Shown in pieces: positions 6,679 to 13,949 of a DNA stretch of 14,243 bases. Source of the stretch: an uncultured Akkermansia sp. (GTDB taxonomy: Bacteria; Verrucomicrobiota; Verrucomicrobiia; Verrucomicrobiales; Akkermansiaceae); contig CAJGCV010000055.1 in assembly GCA_904501915.1 (NCBI GenBank), positions 1 through 14,243 of the forward strand, written 5' to 3'. Position 1 is the stretch's first letter; every line of letters starts with the position of its first letter. Both the position numbers and the translations under genes were made by a program. The notes under the pieces were generated by a model. That model saw only the letters and a program-made list of their open reading frames with translations. It ran no database searches and was not told the DNA's origin.

Positions 6679-9600
6679 ATGAAAAAGTTTTCTCTTATAC
6701 CCGCCCTGGCATTTCTGGTGTTTCCCTCGTGGGCAGATGAGTATTTGCGCCTGTACCTTTTCCCGGATTGCCGCGAACCTGTGCCAGCTGAGGTGCACCC
6801 GGTGGAGTGGTTCCCCGGCCTGGATCTGAACCAGCGTTCCCGCATGCGCGAATATTGCCGTCGGCATGTGACTGATACGCAGGCTATGGTGGAGCGCCTC
6901 AAAGCTGATCCGGATGACGAGGAGGCATTCTGCGCACTGGTGGATAATCAGCCGCATGTGACTCAGCTGGTGCAGATGTTGCTTTCCAGCGTGCCGAAGG
7001 AGAAGCTCTCGGCGCTGGCCCCTCTCAAACAATTCAGGGAAATTTACCGCTATCCGGGGTTGAATGTGGATTGGTTGCGCCGATTGAATCAGGCCCCGCG
7101 CCGGGAATTCATCATCTCATTGAGAAATCATCTGCGGGATAAGACACCCCAGGAACAGTTCATCCAGGAGATTTACCGCATGCTGGAGCATGATAAAAAG
7201 CTCAACCACGCGGAGCTGGATATCCTCTGCCGCGGCTTGCAGGCATGGTGCGATGTGAATGGGGCGTACCGGGTGGCGGGTGCTGCTGCGCGCATTTACC
7301 TGCAGGAGTTCCGGAACGGAAAAGAGGTGCGCCTTTCGTCTCAGATGGAATATGATATGTCGGTGCGTTACCCGCATTTGACGGGTTTTGTATCAGCTGA
7401 ACGCAGCCTGAATGGCAGCGTGCCGCGTTTTCTGACCGGGGGATATGATTGGGAACACCTGACGCTCAATGCTCTGCTTTGGCGTGATTCATCAAAAGCG
7501 GTGCAGCTGGCGCGCTGTATGCGCCTGACTGGGTATGATTTGCTGGAACACAAGCCGGATGCGTTGCGCCGCTATCTGCAATACCGCGGTATTCAGCATT
7601 ACCGCACCATGGGGCAGGAAGTGCCGGAATGCTGCTTGTCGGCACTGGCCGGTGGAAATGAAAAGACGCTGCTCCAGCAGGTGAAAAACCTGGAACAGGA
7701 GCTGCTGCCACTGGCTCCACGCTGTCTGCTGGCACTGGGACGCCGCGTGGCGGGTATCTGGAAGCCTGTCAATGTTTCGACCCGCGGCAGGATTCACCCC
7801 TCCTGGCCTGATGCTTCGGCTGTGCAGTTGCCCAGGTGGGATGATGCCTTGCTTGGGGTGAAAGCTGGCGCCGCTATTCCGGTTGAGTTTCAGAAAGAGC
7901 TGAAATTGTTCGAGAAACTGACAGCAGATGTGAAACAGCACCGCGGTACCGGATTTGTGCTGGCTTCTGCCCTTGGTGAGTGCGAGCGAGTGCGCCCGAA
8001 TCGCCGGGATCTGGTGACGCCGGTGTACCATCGCATTGCGATGCGATTCGCAGAGGACGGTGTGACGCTCAGTTATCTGCCGGAGGACGATGAGTTTCAG
8101 ATTACATGCGAGGGAATGCCGGATCCTCTCATGGCCAAAGCTCTGTACATGTTGCCCCAGCATTTGCACCGCCTCACGCTGATGCTGGCAGTGTTGGAAA
8201 AGCAGGGAAATGTGCAGGAACTGGAAAAGGCCTGTTCCCAGCTGGCTCGTGTGCTCAACCGCAGTGAGCTCTGGCCTCTGGTTATCTGCCAGCGTGAATT
8301 GCGGGGCTTCAGTACACGTGCTCTGCTTACCTTGTTTGCCGACTATGAGGGTGAGGATGATGCTTTGTTTGAATATGGCGAGGCGATGGGGCTGCGGCAT
8401 GAAATGAGCATTGCCCGCTTGGGGCATGAAGATGAATTGGGAGATAATCTGTTGCGGGCGGCGGTCATCAGTGGTGCTTTGCCTGCTTCGCAAGAGGAAC
8501 GCCAGGATGCGGTAGAGGTGTTTATGGAGTTGGCACGTGAGCATGCGTGGGACGATGATGCCCGCCTTACCGGGGATATTTTGCTGCATCTTCTGCGCTG
8601 GGGAATGACAGAGCCCGTGATGCAGTGGCAGGATTGCCCGCCCAGGTACTTCCGCGGTAATTATGCTACAAATGGTCTGCGTCTTATCCGGGCATACCTG
8701 TCGCAAGGGAAGCAGAAAGATGCAGACCGCCTGTGCCAGATGATGGCAGCAGACCCGGAAACGGATACAACGCCGGCTTATCGTCTGGCTCGTGCTCTGC
8801 TTTGTGCCGATTCTGCTCAGGCAGCCCGCTTCCGGAAAGATGCCTTGCTGCTGGCAATGTTGTACCGCCATGTGGACTATACTACGTATGCTGATTATCT
8901 GGCAGAACTCGCAGAGGAGGGGGATGCAGGAAATGATATCATGCGCCTGGAGTTGATGTTCAGCCGGGGACGCGAGGCTGGAATGTCTCCGGGGCTTGGT
9001 TTCAGTTATGCCCGCCGCGGTCGCTGGGAATCTGCACTGTTTGCCTTTGAGTACATGCTGACCCAGGGGTTGACAACAACGACACCTTATGGCACGGTGC
9101 CCAGCCATGCAGATTTGTTCTATTACAAAGCCTACGCGGATATCTGCCGGGGTAAGTTGCAGAAAACTCCAGGTCTGGTGGAAACGGCTCTGGCTGCTGT
9201 GGCGGGGACTCCAGCAGAGCCAAAGGCGCGTGAATTAGCTGCGCTGGAGACGAAAGCCGCTTCGCAGCCAGCAGAGGAGAAGATGATTCCGCACGGGGCT
9301 GTGGGTGATGCGCTGACGGTTCTTCCTGCCCGCAGCTGGAAGTTGAAGACTGGTTCATCGGTTGAAGGTGCGTTGATGTCGTTCTGCCAGGGTGGAAAGT
9401 CGATTCAGTTGCGCTTACCGGAAGGCTCAACCCGCGTTCTTCCTGTCCAGCAGCTGGCGGGTGATGAGCAGCCGTATTTCCAGCAGTGGCGGAAAAAGAA
9501 TGGCTTTGAAACATGGTCTGCCCGTCCGGATGAACTCAGCGAGCGTTATGTGGTCAAGGTCACGGGGCGCCCGGTGGGCGCGCTGCCGGATTTCGGGCAT

Positions 9601-10188
9601 CCGGGGGCTTATTACATGGCGGTGATGAACGATTCCGGGATGGTGCAGTGGCTCCGAACCTGGGGACTTCCGGAGGCTGAGCGGAACCGGGCTCATGTGT
9701 TCTGCTCTGAGCAGTCGGCCGTCAAGGCCCTGAAACTGGCTGCCACGCCGCAGGAAGCTCTGCAGCTTTCTGCCAGACACAAATTACCCATATTGCTTCT
9801 CTGTGCGCCTGCTGCCAAGGGCGATGTGCAGGGCCTGTTGCAGTACCTGATGCTGCACCCTGAGGCGGCTGAGGTGTGGGGCAGGCAGTATATCATTCTT
9901 CCTGCGGCTCCACAGAATACCCGGGTGCGTCCGTTGAAGTACACGGAGGAGTACCGCCGCGAATTGCTGGAACTCGAACAGCTTTTTGTGCCGGATACCA
10001 CGCTGGAAAATGCCCAGTCAGCCAGGGCGCTGGATGCAGTGCAGAAAGAGCGGAATCTGATAATCGGCTGCCTGTTCCGGCAGGGAGAGGTGCAGCCTTT
10101 CCTGCTGAAGCCAGATTTTATGTTGACTCCGGAGGCTTTTTTCCGGTACCATGAACCTTTGCCTGAACCTGCCGTGATTGTCCGATGA
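6679..10188 (+). CDS. Large secreted helical-repeat protein with SHD1-like and thioredoxin-like C-terminus
   Basis: The 1169 aa protein has a signal peptide cleaved near residue 19 (PSWA-D). Residues ~20-870 are mostly helical with TPR-like spacing, which suggests a protein-interaction scaffold. I cannot place repeat borders. Residues 883-937 (PARSWKLKTG ... LAGDEQPYFQQW) fit the SHD1-like pattern. Residues 1023-1078 (TPQEALQL ... HPEAAEVWGRQYIILP) match the thioredoxin-like module of the preceding gene and lack a CxxC. The intervening ~85 residues also align collinearly with that protein, so the last ~290 residues are a homologue of most of it. No Shine-Dalgarno is visible before the ATG. 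The stop overlaps the next start as ATGA. It is the largest product of the operon and a likely structural core. Confidence 0.85.
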   Translation: MKKFSLIPALAFLVFPSWADEYLRLYLFPDCREPVPAEVHPVEWFPGLDLNQRSRMREYCRRHVTDTQAMVERLKADPDDEEAFCALVDNQPHVTQLVQMLLSSVPKEKLSALAPLKQFREIYRYPGLNVDWLRRLNQAPRREFIISLRNHLRDKTPQEQFIQEIYRMLEHDKKLNHAELDILCRGLQAWCDVNGAYRVAGAAARIYLQEFRNGKEVRLSSQMEYDMSVRYPHLTGFVSAERSLNGSVPRFLTGGYDWEHLTLNALLWRDSSKAVQLARCMRLTGYDLLEHKPDALRRYLQYRGIQHYRTMGQEVPECCLSALAGGNEKTLLQQVKNLEQELLPLAPRCLLALGRRVAGIWKPVNVSTRGRIHPSWPDASAVQLPRWDDALLGVKAGAAIPVEFQKELKLFEKLTADVKQHRGTGFVLASALGECERVRPNRRDLVTPVYHRIAMRFAEDGVTLSYLPEDDEFQITCEGMPDPLMAKALYMLPQHLHRLTLMLAVLEKQGNVQELEKACSQLARVLNRSELWPLVICQRELRGFSTRALLTLFADYEGEDDALFEYGEAMGLRHEMSIARLGHEDELGDNLLRAAVISGALPASQEERQDAVEVFMELAREHAWDDDARLTGDILLHLLRWGMTEPVMQWQDCPPRYFRGNYATNGLRLIRAYLSQGKQKDADRLCQMMAADPETDTTPAYRLARALLCADSAQAARFRKDALLLAMLYRHVDYTTYADYLAELAEEGDAGNDIMRLELMFSRGREAGMSPGLGFSYARRGRWESALFAFEYMLTQGLTTTTPYGTVPSHADLFYYKAYADICRGKLQKTPGLVETALAAVAGTPAEPKARELAALETKAASQPAEEKMIPHGAVGDALTVLPARSWKLKTGSSVEGALMSFCQGGKSIQLRLPEGSTRVLPVQQLAGDEQPYFQQWRKKNGFETWSARPDELSERYVVKVTGRPVGALPDFGHPGAYYMAVMNDSGMVQWLRTWGLPEAERNRAHVFCSEQSAVKALKLAATPQEALQLSARHKLPILLLCAPAAKGDVQGLLQYLMLHPEAAEVWGRQYIILPAAPQNTRVRPLKYTEEYRRELLELEQLFVPDTTLENAQSARALDAVQKERNLIIGCLFRQGEVQPFLLKPDFMLTPEAFFRYHEPLPEPAVIVR

Positions 10189-10880
10189 GAACGCTCGTGT
10201 TGATTTTATTCTGCCTGTTGCCGGCGATGGCTCAATCCGCCGTACTGGGAGTGCGGGTGGTTGAGGCGGATGCCGGGGTGCGGGTGCATTTTGCCGATGT
10301 CCTGCCGGAAAATCAGGGTCTGGTAATCTGCTACGTTGCACCGGGAACACCGGCCGCAGAGTTTCTGCTTCCTGGTGATATTCTGCTGCGGGCTGGCGGC
10401 ACGGAGCTGCGCAAACCTGCAGACCTGGCGTGCCTGGTGCAGCAGATGCAGGCCGGAGATGTGCTGCACCTGGAGCTGGTGCGTCTGGGGGTGCTGTTGA
10501 CGGTGAAGTTTTCCTTGGGCGGGCGCCCCTGCCAGCCTGTGCTGAATGCGGAGCAGCAGTCGGCATTGAATCAATTGCTCCTCCTGCTGGTGCCTCCGGG
10601 AGAGGTTGATGTAGATGTCCCGGCGGTGCGGCGGCAGATGCTGGAGCTGGCTGATGCCGGGCTCGCTTCTCGTGATGAATACGCGACCTGTGTTCTGTAC
10701 TTGCGGCAGGAGAATTACCTGCTTTGTATCAAATCGACCGAGCGTATACTGAGTGTTTCTTCCAATACGCCGCATGTGCCCGATGTTGTGTTGCGCGCAG
10801 ATTTCTACCAGCGCGATGCAGCCCGCCTGCCGGAATCTCTGGCTCAATTACTTCTTCAAGCTGAATATTATCGTCCATGA
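10185..10880 (+). CDS. Secreted single-PDZ protein (operon copy)
   Basis: The 231 aa protein has a signal peptide to about residue 18 (AMAQSA). One PDZ domain spans roughly residues 20-110. It has the landmarks VAPGTPAAEFLLPGDILLRAGG (split here only for description: PGTPA at 53-57, PGDILL at 63-68) and a following helix. The C-terminal ~120 residues have no protease or other catalytic motif. They resemble the C-terminus of the PDZ protein on the opposite strand at 12147-12890 (VLNAEQ versus VLSAEQ, then similar helical segments). PDZ domains typically bind protein C-termini or internal peptides. The gene overlaps both neighbours by ATGA and has no separate ribosome binding site, so it is probably translated by coupling. 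Confidence 0.83.
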   Translation: MRTLVLILFCLLPAMAQSAVLGVRVVEADAGVRVHFADVLPENQGLVICYVAPGTPAAEFLLPGDILLRAGGTELRKPADLACLVQQMQAGDVLHLELVRLGVLLTVKFSLGGRPCQPVLNAEQQSALNQLLLLLVPPGEVDVDVPAVRRQMLELADAGLASRDEYATCVLYLRQENYLLCIKSTERILSVSSNTPHVPDVVLRADFYQRDAARLPESLAQLLLQAEYYRP

Positions 10881-12154
10881 ATTCTGTTTTCTATCTGCCC
10901 CTTGTTGCTGTTATTTGTCCTGTTGCCGTGGCCACACAGGAGGCCGGGCTGGTGCAACGTTGTGAGGACGCGCGTCTGGAGCGCGATGCTCTGCTGATGC
11001 TCCAGCGTATCCAGCAAGGTTTGACCCCCGATGCAGATGCGCTTCTTCCCGCTGTGGACAGGGCGTTATTCATGCAGGGATTCCGTGAGGGGCTGAGCTG
11101 TAAGCCGGAAACCGTGCTTGAGATGTCTGAGATGCTGAGCAGGCAGAGCAGGGAATTATGGATTTCGCAGATTGAAAAAGCGGATTTCCTTACGCCCCAT
11201 GCGGCTCAGCCAGGGGTGGTGAAGCTTGATTCCGGAGTGCAGTATGATGTGTTTGTGTCTGCCTCCAGCCGTCAGAATTACAAGGCACGCCGGGCGCATG
11301 CCCTGGAGGCCTATGTGCCGGGAAGCCGACTCCGGGTATCAGTTTCCGGTTTGCCTGTGATGGTGGGAGAGGCGATGTACGAAGCGCCCCGCGGTGTTGC
11401 CTGGCGTTTTTTGCTTCCGGTAGGGCTGTTGGATGAGGTGGATGCCGCTCCCCTGCGAAAGACCGGGGTGCATACGGTTGAGATTTTTGCGGTGAGGGAA
11501 TCGCTGAGCCGGGAATTGCGGCAGGAAGCGCGGGATTACTTTGCTGTGCGTACTCCCGCTCTTCCAGTTATTCAGCTGGAAACGCCTGGAATGTTTGCCC
11601 TGCGTTCCCGTTTGCTGGGGATGTGTGTGGCGCAGGGACAGGCGGGGGCTGATTCCCGACTCCTAGCTCGTGTTGAAGCTTGGGTGGAGGCTGGCATACC
11701 GCCCGCAGAGGAACTGGATGCCCGCCTTGAGGATGCTTCTGCGGCTTACGATAAAGTCCGAGAGGAGCTGCGCCAGCTGGAACGCCGCCAGATTGCTGCC
11801 CAGTTGATGCAGCTGCAGGAACAGTTGCCTGGTACGCTCCGGCTGAGTAATGGCCTTCTGTGCCGTGCCTTGCCGGGAGCGTCAGTGCCGTTGGACCAGG
11901 TCCGGTATGTGGAAACGGAGGAATTGGGCACGGAGCAGTATTGGCGTGTGCGCGAACGCGTTGTGCATGCGGAGAATGATTTGCCGGAGTTGGTGCAGTC
12001 GGTGGCGGCAGAGCTGCCTGCCGGTAGAGGTTGGGATATTATTGTTCCCCCGGTCCTCCGCGGGGAGGGCGAGGAGCTTCCTCTGTTGTACCGCATTCGT
12101 GTCGAAGCGCCTAAAGGAAGTAAGGAGATACCGCTTCTTCCGGATACTATCTGA
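10877..12154 (+). CDS. Secreted protein with two degenerate FKBP-like units
   Basis: The 425 aa protein has a signal peptide ending near residue 19-20. Residues ~60-125 read like the N-terminal dimerisation domain of FKBP-type isomerases: FMQGFREGLS at 65-74, then PGVVKLDSGVQYDV at 112-125. Residues ~150-207 form a shortened FKBP-like core with WRFLLPVGL (176-184). A second weaker round follows. Residues ~242-333 end in PGTLRLSNGLLC, and ~370-412 contain WDIIVPPVLRGEG (386-398), where a functional FKBP has its W-x-x-x-IP-x-x-L-AYG segment. The aromatic active-site residues of FKBP are not recognisable, so isomerase activity is doubtful. It is the last gene of the operon, and its stop codon lies within the 3' end of the opposing PDZ gene. 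Confidence 0.8.
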   Translation: MNSVFYLPLVAVICPVAVATQEAGLVQRCEDARLERDALLMLQRIQQGLTPDADALLPAVDRALFMQGFREGLSCKPETVLEMSEMLSRQSRELWISQIEKADFLTPHAAQPGVVKLDSGVQYDVFVSASSRQNYKARRAHALEAYVPGSRLRVSVSGLPVMVGEAMYEAPRGVAWRFLLPVGLLDEVDAAPLRKTGVHTVEIFAVRESLSRELRQEARDYFAVRTPALPVIQLETPGMFALRSRLLGMCVAQGQAGADSRLLARVEAWVEAGIPPAEELDARLEDASAAYDKVREELRQLERRQIAAQLMQLQEQLPGTLRLSNGLLCRALPGASVPLDQVRYVETEELGTEQYWRVRERVVHAENDLPELVQSVAAELPAGRGWDIIVPPVLRGEGEELPLLYRIRVEAPKGSKEIPLLPDTI

Positions 12155-12890
12155 TTTCCAGTAGTTGGTGCAGGCGTTGCTGCACTGTTGCCGGCAGAGC
12201 TGCCCGCTGAGCCGGGGTGTCGATTGCGGCCCGGTATTCGCAGCTGCCTCTGGTGTTGAGAAACTCCAGCCACAATTGCTCCCCCTGCATCCGCAGGACA
12301 ACGCGGCCCGCAGCATCGGGCAGTTCCAGCTGCATGTCAACGGTGCTTCCTTGCAGCCATTGCGAGTGGGTGGCCGGAATGCTGCGTGCCAGCACCATCA
12401 GTTCGCGCATATCGGCCAGCACTTGTTCCCGGTTCATGCGGTGCGGCAGACGTGCCAATTGAAGGCGGAGGCGCGTGCGCGCCTGGGCAAATTGCAGGCG
12501 TTGTTCCGCGGATAAGACGGGAGACTCCGCATGGAATGTTTTTTTCTGGGGCGATTCGGGGAGGGGCTGCAAGGTGGCGATTGCGGCTCGCTGCTTGCTG
12601 TTTCTCTGGTAATAGATGCGGATAATGCTGCCTGGTGATTGCGCTGCCAGTACTTTGCGGAGGGTGGCGGTGGTGTCGATATGAGTGTTGTTGATGCGGG
12701 TGATGGTGTCACCTGCCTGTAGCCCGGCCAGGTGTGCCGGGGTTCCGGGATGCACGTGGCTCACAGTTATTCCTGGTGCTGGCGTTTTTTCTGCGGGTAT
12801 TATGCCAAACACAACAGATGCTCCTGCCTGCTGTACGATGATGAAGTAAAGCAGGACGAGAAACTGCAGCGCTGTGTGCGGGAGGGTCAT
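12147..12890 (-). CDS. Secreted single-PDZ protein of the sigma operon
   Basis: The 247 aa protein has a signal peptide or N-terminal anchor to about residue 24 (hydrophobic stretch then QQAGAS). A PDZ domain spans ~27-107, with PGTPAHLAGLQAGDTITRIN at 48-67 as the classic carboxylate-loop and groove region. The C-terminal part has no trypsin-like or other protease motif, so this is not a DegS-type sensor protease. It resembles the plus-strand PDZ protein at 10185-10880 in order and in the C-terminal segment. The gene overlaps the anti-sigma gene by ATGA, making it the third member of the sigma operon. That context suggests a role in sensing or in modulating the anti-sigma protein, which is an inference. 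The 3' end overlaps the opposing operon by 8 bp. Confidence 0.84.
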   Translation of the reverse strand: MTLPHTALQFLVLLYFIIVQQAGASVVFGIIPAEKTPAPGITVSHVHPGTPAHLAGLQAGDTITRINNTHIDTTATLRKVLAAQSPGSIIRIYYQRNSKQRAAIATLQPLPESPQKKTFHAESPVLSAEQRLQFAQARTRLRLQLARLPHRMNREQVLADMRELMVLARSIPATHSQWLQGSTVDMQLELPDAAGRVVLRMQGEQLWLEFLNTRGSCEYRAAIDTPAQRAALPATVQQRLHQLLEIR

Positions 12891-13333
12891 ATGAGGTTTT
12901 CAGGCAGCGGCGGGGGAGGGGGCGATTGTACCCGGATAACAAGACGGCTCTGGTCGCTATCTTCCAGAATGAAGGTGTCCTGCTGGTTTTCGCGTTGCAT
13001 GATGAGGCGCGGCGTGCCTGCCTGCGGTGAATCGGCGTTCTGCTGCAATAGACATACAGAGAAAGCGCCCAGCACCAGGGCAGCGGCAGCTGTTATGTAG
13101 TGCTTTTTCCGCGAAACGTGATATGCAGTGGCAGATACGTGCTGCTGTGCGTTGCAGACAATGGGAGACGGTGTGTATTGTGTGAGTAGTTCGTGTTCCA
13201 GGGCTTCATCTGCTGCGCATTCGCGTTCTTCCTGCGCCAGGGCCGCCAGAATACGAGCCCGTACATCCGGCGGCAGGGCTGCTGCCGGATGCTGCCGGGC
13301 AAGGTCATGAATGTCGGGTATTTCTGGTTTCAT
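12887..13333 (-). CDS. Single-pass membrane protein, probable anti-sigma factor
   Basis: The 148 aa protein follows the sigma gene with an ATGA overlap at 13330-13333, the standard place for an anti-sigma factor. Residues 1-77 are cytoplasmic in character and largely helical (PPDVRARILAAL at 21-32). One transmembrane helix spans ~79-97 after a KK pair. The outer tail of about 50 residues ends with a proline run (138-142) and PENLI. The zinc-binding HxxxCxxC of ZAS-type anti-sigma factors is absent, so the assignment rests on context and topology rather than motif. The open frame extends upstream into the sigma gene, but the overlapping ATG at 13333 is the sensible start. Confidence 0.78.
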   Translation of the reverse strand: MKPEIPDIHDLARQHPAAALPPDVRARILAALAQEERECAADEALEHELLTQYTPSPIVCNAQQHVSATAYHVSRKKHYITAAAALVLGAFSVCLLQQNADSPQAGTPRLIMQRENQQDTFILEDSDQSRLVIRVQSPPPPPLPENLI

Positions 13334-13854
13334 TCCGGTCGGTTTATTTCGTGTTCGAGATTCTGGCGGAATAATCGCAGCGCGGCGCGGTACCGGGTGG
13401 CGATGGTGGCGGGGTTCTCGTTCAGAATCGTGGCAATTTCGCGGAAGGTCAGAGATTCCCATATGTGCAGAATCACGACTTCGGCGTAATCCGGTCGCAT
13501 CTCCCGCAAGACTTTTTCGATGCATTGCTGCCGGAATCTGGTATCCATTGTGCTGGTTAACCAAGGCATTTCCGTGTAGCGGGTGGGGGCTTCCTGGGCT
13601 GCGGCCATGGCAGTGGCCTGCTGGCGGGCACTGGCTTTGCCCAGATCTATGGCTTTGGTGCGGATGCAACGGATGACATAGGCAACCCATTGTTCCTGAC
13701 TGCGCCGGAATTCTCCCTTCCGGGTAACCCTGAGTAGTTCGATAAGCGCATTTTGCAGCACATCTTCTGCATCGGCCATGTTGCGGGTGCGTTGGCGCGC
13801 ATAGAGCATCAGCCGCGGCCCGTGCTCATTCAGCCAGGATTCCCAATCGGGCAT
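13330..13854 (-). CDS. ECF-family RNA polymerase sigma factor
   Basis: The protein is 174 aa from the chosen start. Sigma region 2 spans residues ~8-75, with ADAEDVLQNALIEL at 27-40, the usual region 2 core-binding helix. Region 4 spans ~112-165, with RPDYAEVVILHIWESLTF then REIATILNENPATIATRYRAALR as the helix-turn-helix. Region 1.1 and region 3 are absent, as in ECF factors. The ATG at 13854 is preferred over the in-frame ATG at 13884. It follows a G-rich ribosome binding site (GAAGGGGG at 13866-13859, 4 bases before) and starts where family members usually begin (MPDWESWLNEHGPRL). The upstream ATG has CAGG immediately against it. It heads an operon with the anti-sigma-like and PDZ genes. 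A copy of the CAATAAA-N14-GCGTCCA element upstream suggests autoregulation. Confidence 0.92.
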   Translation of the reverse strand: MPDWESWLNEHGPRLMLYARQRTRNMADAEDVLQNALIELLRVTRKGEFRRSQEQWVAYVIRCIRTKAIDLGKASARQQATAMAAAQEAPTRYTEMPWLTSTMDTRFRQQCIEKVLREMRPDYAEVVILHIWESLTFREIATILNENPATIATRYRAALRLFRQNLEHEINRPE

Positions 13855-13899
13855 GTTGCCCCCTTCTGTTGAATCATGTATCATCCTGTTTCATTTACA

Positions 13900-13927
13900 T
13901 GGACGCAGGATGCAGTACCTTTTATTG
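13900..13927 (-). promoter_or_regulatory. Candidate ECF-sigma promoter of the sigma operon
   Basis: On the minus strand CAATAAA (13927-13921) and GCGTCCA (13906-13900) are separated by 14 bp, identical in both halves and spacing to the element before the plus-strand operon (4435-4462). A start point would fall near 13892, giving a leader of about 38 bases to the preferred ATG. Positive autoregulation from such a site is usual for ECF operons. Confidence 0.5.
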
Positions 13928-13949
13928 CTGTTGTTGTGTGTTTTTTTAT

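Noticed and set aside
7492..9108. A 538-codon open frame antisense to the 1169 aa protein
   Set aside because: It is His/Gln/Arg-rich without domains and lies wholly inside a well-supported gene with signal peptide and operon context.
12168..12185. GTGCAG/CTGCAC hairpin just past the plus-operon stop as a terminator
   Set aside because: The stem is six base pairs with no T-tract on either strand and lies in coding sequence of the opposing gene.
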